Assembly (NCBI GenBank): GCA_049423065.1 | Contig: JBMSQB010000005.1 | Span: 1 to 64,000, forward strand | Length of the DNA stretch: 64,000 nt | Reading direction: 5' to 3' | DNA from: SYIM01 sp041182885 | GTDB lineage: Bacteria; Pseudomonadota; Gammaproteobacteria; Burkholderiales; Burkholderiaceae_E | Shown: piece by piece, positions 22,993 through 32,823 of the stretch | Layout: every line of letters begins with the position of its first letter | How positions within the stretch are numbered: the first letter of the stretch is position 1 | The notes under the pieces: model-generated | Databases searched by the model: none | Told to the model about the DNA's origin: nothing | What the model saw: only the letters and a program-made list of their open reading frames with translations | Translations under genes and position numbers: made by a program

Positions 22993-23918
22993 TGCAGCCT
23001 CGGATTGAGCGCGTCACGCAGCCAGTCGCCCAGCAGATTGACCGACATGCAAAGGAGCACCAGCGCGGCACCGGGAAAGATCACCAGCCACCACTCGCCC
23101 GAATAGAGGAAGTTGTTGCCGTTGTTGATCATGGTGCCGAGCGATGGCGAAGTGGGTGGCACCCCCACGCCCAGAAACGACAGGGTTGCCTCGGTGAGAA
23201 TTGCCTGCGCGATGTTGATGGTGGCAATCACCAGCACCGGACCCAGCGAGTTTGGCAGCACGTGGCGCAGCATGATGGCGATCGGGCGAACGCCAATCAC
23301 CCGGGCGGCCTGCACATATTCCTTGTTGCGCTCGATGAGCGTCGAGCCCCTCACGGTGCGGGCGTATTGCACCCAGTTGGCGAGCGCGATCGATCCCACC
23401 AGCACGCCCACGGCCATCCAGTCGTTGTGCGAGCCCTGGGGAAGCAGCGTGCGCGCAACCCCGTCGATGAGAAGCGCAATCAGGATGGCCGGAAATGACA
23501 GCTGCACATCGGCCACCCGCATGATGAACGCATCGAGTCGGCCGCCAAGATAGCCTGACAGAAGACCCAATGAGACCCCCAGCACCATGGCAACCAGCAC
23601 CGAGGCAAGGCCCACCAGGAGCGAAATTCGCGAACCGTAGAGCAGCGTGGACAGCACATCGCGCCCCTGGTCGTCGGTACCGAGCGGGTAGGTGAGCTGG
23701 CCGCCTTCCACCCAGGCGGGCGGCATCAGCGCATCGTTCAATGACAGCGTGGCCAGATCAAAGGGCTGGTGAGGCGCGAGCACGGGCGCACCGAAGGCGC
23801 CGATGAAGAGAATGAGGGTGACCACGCTGGCAGCGATTGCAACCGGCGTGTGCCGATAGCTCCACCAGAGGTCGCTATCGAAAAATCGGGCGAGAAGGCT
23901 GCGGTCAAGAGGCTTCAT
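22989..23918 (-). CDS. Dipeptide-type ABC transporter permease (DppC/OppC-like)
   Basis: This 309-residue inner-membrane protein has an N-terminal OppC helix (HTPVAIAASVVTLILFIGAF), a GTDDQGRDVLSTLLYGSRISL segment and five further helices. The EAA-type loop (ARVIGVRPIAIMLRHVLPNS) contacts the ATPase. A final LSFLGVGVPPTSPSLG is typical of DppC. It starts two bases after the stop of the other permease. Confidence 0.94.
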   Translation of the reverse strand: MKPLDRSLLARFFDSDLWWSYRHTPVAIAASVVTLILFIGAFGAPVLAPHQPFDLATLSLNDALMPPAWVEGGQLTYPLGTDDQGRDVLSTLLYGSRISLLVGLASVLVAMVLGVSLGLLSGYLGGRLDAFIMRVADVQLSFPAILIALLIDGVARTLLPQGSHNDWMAVGVLVGSIALANWVQYARTVRGSTLIERNKEYVQAARVIGVRPIAIMLRHVLPNSLGPVLVIATINIAQAILTEATLSFLGVGVPPTSPSLGTMINNGNNFLYSGEWWLVIFPGAALVLLCMSVNLLGDWLRDALNPRLQ

Positions 23919-23920
23919 GG

Positions 23921-24904
23921 CTAATGCGCGGCCCCGCTGCGCTCGATCCGCAGTCTGGGGTCAACTGCGAAGTAAAGGAGATCAACCACCAGGTTGATGG
24001 TGACGAAAATGAGCGAGATGAGGCACAGATACGCGGCCATTACCGGAATATCGGCCACCTGGACCGATTGAATGAAGAGAAGCCCCATGCCGGGCCACTG
24101 GAACACCGATTCGGTGACGATTGCAAAGGCGATGATGCCGCCCAGTTGCAGACCCGCGATGGTGATGACCGGCACCAGCGTGTTGCGAAGCGCATGACCG
24201 AAGTGAATCGTGCGGTTGGTGAGGCCGCGCGCGCGCGCGAATTTGATGTAATCGGTGCGCAGCACCTCGAGCATTTCGGAGCGGACCAGCCGCATGACGA
24301 GCGTCATCTGAAAAAGCGCAAGCGTGAGCGCGGGCAGGATCAGATGCTTCCAGCCGTCAACGGTGAGCATGCCGGTTGACCAGCTGCCCACCATCACCGT
24401 GTCACCCCGGCCATAGGAGGGCAGCCATCCGAGCAGCACCGCGAAAAACAGGATGAGCAGAATGCCGATGAGGAATGTGGGCAATGACACGCCCACCAGT
24501 GACAGCGCGAGGAGCATGTTGGACAGCGCTCCACGGCGTCTGAGCGCGGTGTAGACCCCCATGGGAACGCCCGCAAGGAGCGCGATGGCCGCGGCGGTGA
24601 GCGCGAGTTCGAGCGTGGCGGGGAGCTTTTCTGCGAGCAGAGACGACACCTTCTGACCCTGCCTGAGCGATACGCCGAATTCGCCCTGCACCGCGTTGCC
24701 GATGAAATGCCCAAACTGGATGTAGAAGGGCTGATCCAGGCCCAGTGCCTGCGTGACCTGCACCCGCTGCTCGGGGGTGGCGTCCTGGCCCAGCATGGAT
24801 AGCACCGGATCGCCCACGTAGCGGAACAGTGAGAAGGCGACCAGCGCCACAAACCCCATGACGGCAAACGCCTGCAGCAGTCGTCGTAGGACAAAGGCGA
24901 GCAT
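23921..24904 (-). CDS. Dipeptide-type ABC transporter permease (DppB/OppB-like)
   Basis: This 327-residue membrane protein has the OppB/DppB pattern: FVLRRLLQAFAVMGFVALVAF at the N-terminus, GLDQPFYIQFGHFIGN, a TLELALTAAAIALLAGVPMG core, and the coupling loop FARARGLTNRTIHFGHALRN. It pairs with the DppC-like permease. It follows the M20 hydrolase gene by 45 bases on the same strand. Confidence 0.94.
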   Translation of the reverse strand: MLAFVLRRLLQAFAVMGFVALVAFSLFRYVGDPVLSMLGQDATPEQRVQVTQALGLDQPFYIQFGHFIGNAVQGEFGVSLRQGQKVSSLLAEKLPATLELALTAAAIALLAGVPMGVYTALRRRGALSNMLLALSLVGVSLPTFLIGILLILFFAVLLGWLPSYGRGDTVMVGSWSTGMLTVDGWKHLILPALTLALFQMTLVMRLVRSEMLEVLRTDYIKFARARGLTNRTIHFGHALRNTLVPVITIAGLQLGGIIAFAIVTESVFQWPGMGLLFIQSVQVADIPVMAAYLCLISLIFVTINLVVDLLYFAVDPRLRIERSGAAH

Positions 24905-24949
24905 TGCGAAGGTCGCTCAGGCGGCGTGTGTCATGGCGCTGTGGGCCGT

Positions 24950-26155
24950 TCAGACCGCGGGCTCGGGTGCCTCGGCAAACCAGCGCTCGGCCAGTCGCAC
25001 CCAGAAGCTGCCGCCGATGGGGATGATCTCGTCATTGAAATCATAGTGAGGCCCGTGCAGCACGCAGGGTCCCAGCCCATGACCCGCCGCACGATGGTCG
25101 CCAACGCCGTTGCCAATCACCACATAGCAGCCAGGCATCTTTTCGAGGAAGAACGCGAAGTCTTCCGCGCCCATGGTGGGTTCAAACTCGAAAACGTTGT
25201 CGGCGCCGACCACATCGGCCGCCACGGCCCGGCAAAAACGGGTTTCCGCCTCGTGGTTGATGAGAGACGGGTAGTTCCGGTGGAAGTGAAATTCTGCGCT
25301 GGCACCGAATGCGCTGGCCGTGTGCTCGGTGGTTTCACGCATGCGGCTTTCGACCATGTCGAGTGTTTCCGGTCGGAAGGTGCGCACGGTGCCGCGCAGT
25401 TCGGCTGAATCGGGAACCACATTGGTGGCCTCTCCCGCATGCAGCATGGTGACCGAAATGAGCGCTGCATCAATGGGGTTTCGGTTGCGCGAGACGATGG
25501 TCTGGAATGCCTGAACGAGCTGACAGGCGACCGGGATGGGGTCGATGCCCAGGTGCGGGAGGGCGGCATGGGTGCCGCGCCCCTTCAGCACAATTCGAAA
25601 CTCGTTGGACGAGGCGAGCATGGGTCCGGGGCGCATTGCGATCTGCCCGGGCTTGAGGCCCGGCCAGTTGTGCATGCCGAAGATCGCCTGCATGGGAAAG
25701 CGTTCGAACAGTCCGTCGCGCATCATTTCGCGGGCGCCGGCACCGCCCTCTTCAGCGGGCTGAAACACCAGATAGACGGTGCCATCGAAGTTGCGGTGCG
25801 AGGAGAGATGCCGGGCGGCTGCCAGGAGCATGGCGGTATGCCCGTCGTGCCCGCAGGCATGCATGCGGCCGGCGATTCGCGAGGCATGCGCGAAGCGGTT
25901 GAGTTCGGTCATGGGCAGGGCGTCCATGTCGGCCCGGAGGCCAATCGCCCGTCGCGAACTGCCTTGTCGAACAACCCCGACCACGCCGGTCTTGCCCAGG
26001 CCGCGATGGACCTCGATCCCCCACTCCGCAAGCTTGTTTGCCACCAGCTCGCTGGTGCGGTGCTCGTCGTAGCGCAGCTCGGGGTGAGCGTGGATCTCGC
26101 GGCGGACCGCTGCGATCTCTGCGTTGAAGGCAACAATCTGTTCAATCGGTTTCAT
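24950..26155 (-). CDS. M20-family amidohydrolase (hippurate hydrolase/aminoacylase type)
   Basis: This 401-residue di-metal hydrolase has the M20D motifs: RADMDALPM, HACGHDGHTAMLL, QPAEEGGAGA (catalytic Glu), HNWPGLKPG and MGAEDFAFFLEKMPG. These enzymes cleave N-acyl amino acids or similar amides. It is the first gene of an operon with a dipeptide-type importer, so a plausible job is hydrolysing the imported amide. Start at 26155 (MKPIEQIVAF) is the family's usual N-terminus; the frame upstream reads through the divergent promoter region. Confidence 0.92.
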   Translation of the reverse strand: MKPIEQIVAFNAEIAAVRREIHAHPELRYDEHRTSELVANKLAEWGIEVHRGLGKTGVVGVVRQGSSRRAIGLRADMDALPMTELNRFAHASRIAGRMHACGHDGHTAMLLAAARHLSSHRNFDGTVYLVFQPAEEGGAGAREMMRDGLFERFPMQAIFGMHNWPGLKPGQIAMRPGPMLASSNEFRIVLKGRGTHAALPHLGIDPIPVACQLVQAFQTIVSRNRNPIDAALISVTMLHAGEATNVVPDSAELRGTVRTFRPETLDMVESRMRETTEHTASAFGASAEFHFHRNYPSLINHEAETRFCRAVAADVVGADNVFEFEPTMGAEDFAFFLEKMPGCYVVIGNGVGDHRAAGHGLGPCVLHGPHYDFNDEIIPIGGSFWVRLAERWFAEAPEPAV

Positions 26156-26261
26156 GGGTGACACGGTCGCGAGACACGGCTCGTCAGTTTTCCAAAACCG
26201 GTTGAGAATATCAGCCCAGGCGGCAGTTTCGTGCGGTCTCACCGAACAGGCAGGGTTTTCT

Positions 26262-28382
26262 ATGAGCGCGGCCATCGAGGCATCACCGGTCACTTCCGAC
26301 GCTGGCACCGAGCCGGGCGACACCGTTGTTCGCGGCGCCTGTCCGCACGATTGCCCCGATACCTGCGCGCTTCTCGTTACCGTGCGCAAGGGCCGGGCAA
26401 TTCGTGTGGCCGGCCACCCCGATCACGGCAGCACGGCGGGCGTGCTGTGCACCAAGGTGTCCCGCTATCCCGAGCGTACCTACTCGCCTGATCGACTGCT
26501 CACGCCGATGCGCCGGGTGGGGAAGAAGGGTGAGGGCCGGTTCGAGCCGGTGAGCTGGGACCAGGCGCTCGATGACATCGCGGCGCGTCTCAAGTCGATC
26601 GCTGCCCGCGATCCGCAGCGCATCCTGCCCTACAGCTACGCGGGCACCATGGGCTGGGTGCAGGGTGAGGGCATGGGCTCAAGGCTTTTTCACCGGATGG
26701 GGGCGTCACTGCTTGACCGCACGATCTGTTCATCGCCGGGCACGACGGGGCTTCAGTACACGCTCGGTGGGGCGGTCGGCATGGACGTCGAGCAGTTTGT
26801 AAATTCGCGACTGATTCTCATCTGGGGGTCAAACCCCATCACCTCGAGCGTGCATTTCTGGGCGATCGCGCAGGAGGCCAAACGCCGGGGCGCGAAACTG
26901 ATCGCAATCGATCCGCACCGCACCGACACCGCCCTCAAATGCCACGAACACATTGCGCTGATGCCCGGTACCGATGCCGCACTTGCGCTGGGGCTCATGC
27001 ACCTGCTGATCGCCGAGGGGCGAATCGATCAGGACTACGTGGCCCGGCATACCCTGGGTTTCGAGGCACTCGCCGAGCGCGCTTTGGCCTGGACGCCGGC
27101 TCGAACAGCCAGTGTCTGCGGCATTGCCGAGGACCAGGTACGAAGCCTCGCGCATGATTACGCCACGATCCGGCCCGCAGCGATCCGGCTCAACTACGGC
27201 ATGCAGCGCGTCTATGGCGCGGCAAACGCAGTACGCGCGGTTGCCTGCCTGCCGGCGCTCATCGGCGCATGGCGCGACCCGGCGGGTGGTGTTCTGCTTT
27301 CATCGAGCCATATGGTGCCGATTACGCCCGCGCGCCATGTCCGCACCGAGCTCCTGGCGGGCGCACGTCCCCGCACCATCAACATGGTGGAAATTGGAGA
27401 CGCGTTGCTCGCCGCCGATCCGCCGATCGAGGCGGTGGTGGTCTACAACTCGAATCCGGTTGCGGTCGCACCCGAGTCCGACAAGGTGATCCGGGGCTTT
27501 GCCCGCGAAGACCTGTTCACGGTGGTGCTCGAACACTTTCAAACCGACACCGCCGACTATGCCGACTACCTGCTTCCCGCCACCACGCAGCTCGAGCACT
27601 TCGATGTGCACAAGGCGTACGGCCACTGGTATGTGCTTGCCAATCAACCTGCCATCGAACCGCTCGGACAGGCGCGCTCGAACAGCGACGTGTTCCGTGA
27701 TCTGGCGCGCCGGATGGGCTATACCGACCCCCTGCTTCAGGCAAGTGACGAGGCGATTGCCCGCGATGCGATGGACTGGTCGAGTCCGCTTGCCGGTCCA
27801 GACGCCTATGAGCGCATGATCCGCGAGGGCTGGATCAAGATGCGGCATGCCGATGCGCCCTATGCGGAAGGTGGGTTTCCCACGCCCTCGGGCAAATGCG
27901 AGTTCTATAGCGACCGGCTGAAGAGGGAAGGCCATGATCCGCTTCCCGATTGGCTCCCCAATCGCGAATCCCGGCATGCAGATCCGGCGCTCGCGGCCCG
28001 CTATCCGCTTGCCATGATCTCGCCGCCCGCGCGCCACTTCCTCAACTCGAGCTTTGTGAATGTGGCGAGCCTGCAGGCAACCGAGCGCGAACAGCGCTGT
28101 GAAATCAACCCCGACGATGCGGCCGCGCGCGGCATTGCCGATGGCGATCAGGTGCGGGTGTTCAATGACCGGGGCTCGTTTCTGGCGCGCGCACGGGTGA
28201 GCGACCGTACGCGCCGCGACCTGGTGGTGGCCTGGGGGCTCTGGTGGCACAAGCTCGTGCCAGGGGCCCGCAACGTGAACGCGGTGACCGGTCAGGCGCT
28301 CACCGACCTGGGCCGCGGGCCCACCTTTTACGACTGTCTTGTCGAGGTGGAAAAGGCGGAAAAGGTGGAAGAGGCGGATTAA
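26262..28382 (+). CDS. Molybdopterin oxidoreductase (DMSO reductase superfamily, formate-dehydrogenase-like)
   Basis: This 706-residue protein starts with a 4Fe-4S motif (CPHDCPDTC, completed by Cys in GVLCTKVSRY). Molybdopterin-binding blocks follow: LIWGSNPITSS, AIDPHRTDTA, YNSNPVAVAP and the C-terminal dinucleotide-binding domain (AARGIADGDQVRVFNDRGSF). A Cys in TICSSPGTTG is at the place where family members hold a molybdenum ligand; that assignment is inference. No signal peptide or partner subunit is visible, so it may act alone in the cytosol or with a partner elsewhere. The C-terminus is an odd charged repeat of Val/Glu/Lys/Ala. Confidence 0.88.
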   Translation: MSAAIEASPVTSDAGTEPGDTVVRGACPHDCPDTCALLVTVRKGRAIRVAGHPDHGSTAGVLCTKVSRYPERTYSPDRLLTPMRRVGKKGEGRFEPVSWDQALDDIAARLKSIAARDPQRILPYSYAGTMGWVQGEGMGSRLFHRMGASLLDRTICSSPGTTGLQYTLGGAVGMDVEQFVNSRLILIWGSNPITSSVHFWAIAQEAKRRGAKLIAIDPHRTDTALKCHEHIALMPGTDAALALGLMHLLIAEGRIDQDYVARHTLGFEALAERALAWTPARTASVCGIAEDQVRSLAHDYATIRPAAIRLNYGMQRVYGAANAVRAVACLPALIGAWRDPAGGVLLSSSHMVPITPARHVRTELLAGARPRTINMVEIGDALLAADPPIEAVVVYNSNPVAVAPESDKVIRGFAREDLFTVVLEHFQTDTADYADYLLPATTQLEHFDVHKAYGHWYVLANQPAIEPLGQARSNSDVFRDLARRMGYTDPLLQASDEAIARDAMDWSSPLAGPDAYERMIREGWIKMRHADAPYAEGGFPTPSGKCEFYSDRLKREGHDPLPDWLPNRESRHADPALAARYPLAMISPPARHFLNSSFVNVASLQATEREQRCEINPDDAAARGIADGDQVRVFNDRGSFLARARVSDRTRRDLVVAWGLWWHKLVPGARNVNAVTGQALTDLGRGPTFYDCLVEVEKAEKVEEAD

Positions 28383-29767
28383 GCGCTGCGGCCGCGGACC
28401 GGTGGCTCGCCGATCCGGCGCCAGAGATATTCACCGTGGCCGCCCGCGCCGGTGATCCGCCCTTCATCCATCACCGTCACGCCGCGCACGATGGTACGCA
28501 CCGGCCAGCCTTTGAAGGTCCAGCCGTCGTAGAGGCTGTAGTCGGAGTAGGAGCCCAGCTCATCGGCGCGTACCGTCCGTTCGCGCTCGAGATCGACCAG
28601 CGTGAAGTCGGCATCTGCGCCGCGGGCAAGCGACCCCTTCACAGGCGCCAGATCGAAAATGCGCGCCGGCCCCGAGGTGACGGTTGCGGCCAGCTTTCGG
28701 AGCGGAATGCGCCGCTTGTGCCAGCCTTCGGAGAGCAACACGGGCAGGATGGTGGCGCTACCGGGAAACCCTTGTGACGCGAGCCACATGGATTTGTCTT
28801 TGGTGGCGCGCTTGCGTGCCACATGGTCGGAGGCCACGACATCGATCGTGCCGTCGGCAATGCCCTCCCAGAGTGCCTCCCGGTCGTCGGCCGTATGAAA
28901 CGGCGGATTGGCCTTGCCCATGCCCGCGAGGTCGCTGTCTTCGGTATGCGTGAGGTAGTGCGGGCAGGTTTCAACGAACACCTGATCGAAGCGGCCGCGC
29001 CAGAAGCGCACTTCGTCAAGCGTCATGCGGGTGGAGATGTGCGGGAAGAACACGCGCGCGCCCAGCTTCTCGGCGAGGAACATGGCGCGGATGGCGGGCT
29101 CGGCTTCGGTGAGCGCGGGCTTGCACGAGGCCCAGTCGCGCAGCGTGCTGCCGCCCGAGGCCTGCACGCGCTGGCGCAGGCGGTTGACGATTTCAATGTT
29201 CTCGGTGTGGCACACGATCATCGGCCGGCCCACCTCGGCCGAGCGTTTGAGCAGATCATGGAAAAAGCCATCGTCGGTGCCGTCCAGACCGAGGTAGCGT
29301 CCTTCCTCGCCCTTGAAGTTCATGAAGTACTTGAAGGAGGTGACGCCGTAGTCGCGCACATAGCGATCGAGCTCCTCGATGTGGAGCTCGTTGGCCGTGC
29401 TGAAATGAAAACCGTAGTCGACATGCATGCGGGAGCGCGCGTATTCCTGCTCACGCCGAAAGACCTCGGAGTAGGCTTCGTTGTTCAGGAAATAGCCCAG
29501 AATGGTGGTGATGCCGCCTTGTGCGGCATACACGGTTTCGGTGCTGTATTCGGTGATCTTTTCGCCCATGCCGAAATGCACATGCGCATCGATGCAGCCC
29601 GGAAACGCGTGCAGGCCCTCGGCGCGTTGCTCGGCGATGCCGGCAGGGGCCGTTGCGCCCGGTTCGAGCAGGGCCTCGATCCGGCCGTTGATCACAAGCA
29701 CATCACCGCGCTCGGGGTCGCGGTCGGGAAACACCAGCGTGGCGCCACGGAGAACGAAATCAGACAT
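28379..29767 (-). CDS. Dihydropyrimidinase/hydantoinase-type amidohydrolase
   Basis: This 462-residue cyclic amidohydrolase has the metal site of the dihydroorotase/hydantoinase group: DAHVHFGM, the lysine that would be carboxylated in SFKYFMNFKG, CHTEN, FPHIST and VASDHVARKR. These enzymes open cyclic ureides such as hydantoins or dihydropyrimidines; the exact substrate is unknown. It is a full-length gene. Its end overlaps the convergent molybdopterin oxidoreductase gene by four bases. It diverges from the aminopeptidase gene. Confidence 0.9.
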   Translation of the reverse strand: MSDFVLRGATLVFPDRDPERGDVLVINGRIEALLEPGATAPAGIAEQRAEGLHAFPGCIDAHVHFGMGEKITEYSTETVYAAQGGITTILGYFLNNEAYSEVFRREQEYARSRMHVDYGFHFSTANELHIEELDRYVRDYGVTSFKYFMNFKGEEGRYLGLDGTDDGFFHDLLKRSAEVGRPMIVCHTENIEIVNRLRQRVQASGGSTLRDWASCKPALTEAEPAIRAMFLAEKLGARVFFPHISTRMTLDEVRFWRGRFDQVFVETCPHYLTHTEDSDLAGMGKANPPFHTADDREALWEGIADGTIDVVASDHVARKRATKDKSMWLASQGFPGSATILPVLLSEGWHKRRIPLRKLAATVTSGPARIFDLAPVKGSLARGADADFTLVDLERERTVRADELGSYSDYSLYDGWTFKGWPVRTIVRGVTVMDEGRITGAGGHGEYLWRRIGEPPVRGRSA

Positions 29768-29807
29768 GGAAGAACCTTGCGTAGGCGGTGGGAAGAGGGC
29801 GCATCTT

Positions 29808-30989
29808 GTGATCGGACAGCCGGTCGCAGACGATTATAGGGGGGTGTTGCCCGGGCATCGCGGGCGGTCTCATCGGCTGCAACGGATCGCGAGGCTCGCG
29901 TTCGCGGCGTGGGTGACCCTGACCAGCGCGGCCACGGCCGCGGATCGGCCTCAACCCGACACGGTGACCAAGCCCGCTGCCCGCAGCGGCTACGAACCTG
30001 CCTATCTCTGGCAGTCCGCACGGGGCCATCTTTCGCTCTGGTGGTCTGCGCGGCCGGTCGATGACCTGATCGACGATCCCGCGACCCGCCCGGCGCTGAG
30101 GCAGAGGCTGGCGCTTGCGAAAAAGCTGCGCCGGTTTGCGGTGGAGGCGCTTGCGCTCCCCGACAACGGCAGCTTCACCCGCTTTGCGCAGGTCGATCGG
30201 CCGCATGTGGTGTGGAACGTGCAGGCCGCGCCCGAGCTCTCGCTGGAACCGGTGCGCTGGTGTTTTCCGGTGGCCGGTTGCGTGGCTTACCGCGGCTACT
30301 ATCACGAGGGCGATGCCGAAGCGTATGCAGCGAGCCTGCGCGCCGAGGGGCTCGATGTGCAGGTTGCCGGCGTGTCGGCCTATTCCACGCTTGGCTGGTT
30401 TGCCGATCCGCTCCTCAGCACCTTCATTGGCCAGCCCGAGCCCGAGCTCGCGCAGCTCATCTTTCACGAGCTCGCCCATCAGGTGGTCTGGGTGCCCGGT
30501 GACACCCGATTCAATGAATCATTTGCCACCGCGGTTGAGCGGATCGGCGTTGAGCGCTGGTTGGCCCACTCGTCTGCCGATCCGTCGGTGCTTGCCGAGT
30601 GGCTCGCCCGGCGCGAGCGCCGCGAGCGGATCGTCTCGCTGCTGTCCGAGACTGCCGGGCGGTTGCGGGCGATCTACAACCAGCCAATCCCTGACGACCA
30701 GAAGCGCGCGGGCCGCCGCCAGGCGTTCGCCGATCTTCGCGCAGCATTCGGCGTGCTGCGGGAGGCCAATCCCGCTTTTTCGGCCTGGGATCGCTGGTTT
30801 GCACAGCCCCTTGGCAATGCCCATCTGATGTCGGTTGGGCTCTACCATGACCTGGTTCCTGCGTTTCTCGCCCTCTACCGGGCCGAGCGCGAGAACCTTC
30901 CTCGTTTCTACGAAGCGGTGCGTGCGCTGGCCGCGCTTCCCCCTGAGGCGCGTGCGGCACGTCTGGCCGCGGCTGCGCGAATGGAGTAA
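29808..30989 (+). CDS. Predicted aminopeptidase (COG4324-type metallopeptidase), exported
   Basis: This protein of about 393 residues has an N-terminal signal-like stretch (LAFAAWVTLTSAATAA) and a zinc motif in LIFHELAHQVVW (HExxH), followed by a downstream Glu in RFNESFATAVERIG. This pattern fits the COG4324 predicted aminopeptidases of proteobacteria, which often look like periplasmic or lipoprotein enzymes. The family signature CFPVAGCVAYRGYY is also present. The start is uncertain: GTG at 29808 has a purine-rich site before it, and GTG at 29844 would give a more standard signal peptide. Confidence 0.82.
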   Translation: MIGQPVADDYRGVLPGHRGRSHRLQRIARLAFAAWVTLTSAATAADRPQPDTVTKPAARSGYEPAYLWQSARGHLSLWWSARPVDDLIDDPATRPALRQRLALAKKLRRFAVEALALPDNGSFTRFAQVDRPHVVWNVQAAPELSLEPVRWCFPVAGCVAYRGYYHEGDAEAYAASLRAEGLDVQVAGVSAYSTLGWFADPLLSTFIGQPEPELAQLIFHELAHQVVWVPGDTRFNESFATAVERIGVERWLAHSSADPSVLAEWLARRERRERIVSLLSETAGRLRAIYNQPIPDDQKRAGRRQAFADLRAAFGVLREANPAFSAWDRWFAQPLGNAHLMSVGLYHDLVPAFLALYRAERENLPRFYEAVRALAALPPEARAARLAAAARME

Positions 30990-31055
30990 AAAGAGGCAAA
31001 TCACACTATTCACAGCGCCGAACGCACCCGAAGGGCGCCGCGCACAGGAGGCAAC

Positions 31056-32741
31056 ATGGAGCGGTTGTGGCTGAAGTCTTATCCGGCCGGGGTTCCCCCC
31101 ACGATTGACGACACGCTCTACGGATCCCTCATCGACCTGATCGACGAAGCGTTTCGAAAGCACGCCGCACGCACCGCCTACGTCGGGTTCGGCGTTGGCA
31201 TGACATTCGGCGAGCTCGATGCGCGGTCGCGCGCGTTCGCTGCGTGGCTGCAGTCAACGGGCCTGCGCCGCGGCGACCGGGTGGCGCTCATGATGCCCAA
31301 CGTGCTTCAGTATCCGGTGGCGCTTGCCGGGGTGCTGCGTGCCGGCATGGTGATCGTGAATGTCAATCCGCTCTACACCGCGCGCGAGCTCGAGTACCAG
31401 CTGAAAGATTCCGGCGCGCGCGCCATCGTCATTCTCGAAAATTTCGCGCATGTGCTGGAGCAGGTGGTGGCCAACACCTCCATCGAGTCGGTGGTGGTCA
31501 CCGGAATGGGTGACCTGCTGGGTGGCCTGAAGGGCATGCTGGTCAATGCGGTGGTGAGGCACGTGAAGAAGCTGGTGCCGGCCTGGAATCTGCCCGAGGC
31601 GCTGTCGTTTCGCGACGTCCTCAGGGCGGGCGCGACGCTTGCCATGCAGCCGGTGCAGGTCGGGCATCAGGATCTGGCGGTGCTGCAATACACGGGCGGC
31701 ACCACGGGGGTCTCGAAGGGGGCTGCGCTCTCGCACCGCAATCTGATTGCGAACCTGCTCCAGTCCGAGGCCTGGATTCAGCCAGCACTCAACAACACGA
31801 GGCGTCCGCTGCCCCCGGGTGAACCGATCACCGTGGTGTGCGCGCTGCCGCTTTATCACATCTTCGCGTTCACGATCTGCGCGCTCCTTGGCATGCGGAT
31901 CGGTGCGAAAAACATTCTCATCCCGAATCCGCGCGACCTCGATGCCCTCGTGAAAGAGGTCCGGCCGCACCGGCTCAATATTTTCCCGGCGGTGAATACG
32001 CTCTACAACGCGCTGGTCAATCACGAGGGTTTCCGGCAACTCGACTTTTCCGGCCTCGTGGTGAGTAACGGCGGCGGCATGGCGGTGCAGGCGGCCACGG
32101 CCCAGAAGTGGCTTGAACTGACCGGGTGCCCGATCTGCGAAGGCTATGGCCTCTCGGAGACCTCACCCTCGGCCACCTGCAACCCCACGGATACCGATGC
32201 CTACTCGGGCACCATTGGCCTGCCGCTCCCGTCCACCGACGTGGTGATGCTGAACGATGACGGGCAGGAGGTGCCGCTCGGCGAACGCGGTGAAATCGCG
32301 GTTCGGGGACCGCAGGTCATGACCGGCTACTGGCAGCGCCCCGATGAAACTGCGCGGGTATTCACCGCCGACGGTTTTTTCCGGACCGGCGATATCGGTG
32401 TGGCCGACGAGCGCGGCTATATCCGCATCGTGGATCGCAAGAAGGACATGATCCTGGTGTCGGGATTCAATGTTTACCCGAACGAGGTGGAACAGGTCGC
32501 GGCACTCCACCCCGGCGTGCTCGAGGTGGCCGCCGTGGGCGTGCCCGATGACAAGACCGGCGAGGCGGTGAAGCTCTATGTGGTGCGCAAGGACCCGGCG
32601 CTGACCGAGCAGGCCCTGATCAGCTTCTGTGCGGAGCAACTGACCGGCTACAAGCGGCCGCGGCAGGTGGAGTTCCGGGTGGAGCTGCCCAAGACCAATG
32701 TTGGGAAGATTCTGCGCCGGGCGCTCCGCGAGGCGGCTTGA
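31056..32741 (+). CDS. fadD: Long-chain fatty-acid--CoA ligase
   Basis: This 561-residue adenylate-forming enzyme has the P-loop LQYTGGTTGVSKGAALSH, the A5 motif GYGLSETSPSATCNP, and the FACS-type segment DGFFRTGDIGVADERGYIRIVDRKKDMI followed by SGFNVYPNEVE. The catalytic Lys lies in PKTNVGKILRR. It activates exogenous long-chain fatty acids for beta-oxidation at the inner membrane. AGGAGG is well spaced before the ATG. It stands 66 bases after the aminopeptidase and may be its own transcription unit. Confidence 0.95.
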   Translation: MERLWLKSYPAGVPPTIDDTLYGSLIDLIDEAFRKHAARTAYVGFGVGMTFGELDARSRAFAAWLQSTGLRRGDRVALMMPNVLQYPVALAGVLRAGMVIVNVNPLYTARELEYQLKDSGARAIVILENFAHVLEQVVANTSIESVVVTGMGDLLGGLKGMLVNAVVRHVKKLVPAWNLPEALSFRDVLRAGATLAMQPVQVGHQDLAVLQYTGGTTGVSKGAALSHRNLIANLLQSEAWIQPALNNTRRPLPPGEPITVVCALPLYHIFAFTICALLGMRIGAKNILIPNPRDLDALVKEVRPHRLNIFPAVNTLYNALVNHEGFRQLDFSGLVVSNGGGMAVQAATAQKWLELTGCPICEGYGLSETSPSATCNPTDTDAYSGTIGLPLPSTDVVMLNDDGQEVPLGERGEIAVRGPQVMTGYWQRPDETARVFTADGFFRTGDIGVADERGYIRIVDRKKDMILVSGFNVYPNEVEQVAALHPGVLEVAAVGVPDDKTGEAVKLYVVRKDPALTEQALISFCAEQLTGYKRPRQVEFRVELPKTNVGKILRRALREAA

Positions 32742-32823
32742 GGCAGCGGGTTGGGACTGCGGCTTGGGCAGGCGCGATGACCACGTGCCGGTATTCGGGA
32801 ACGGGTCACACGGCCTTGCAAAC

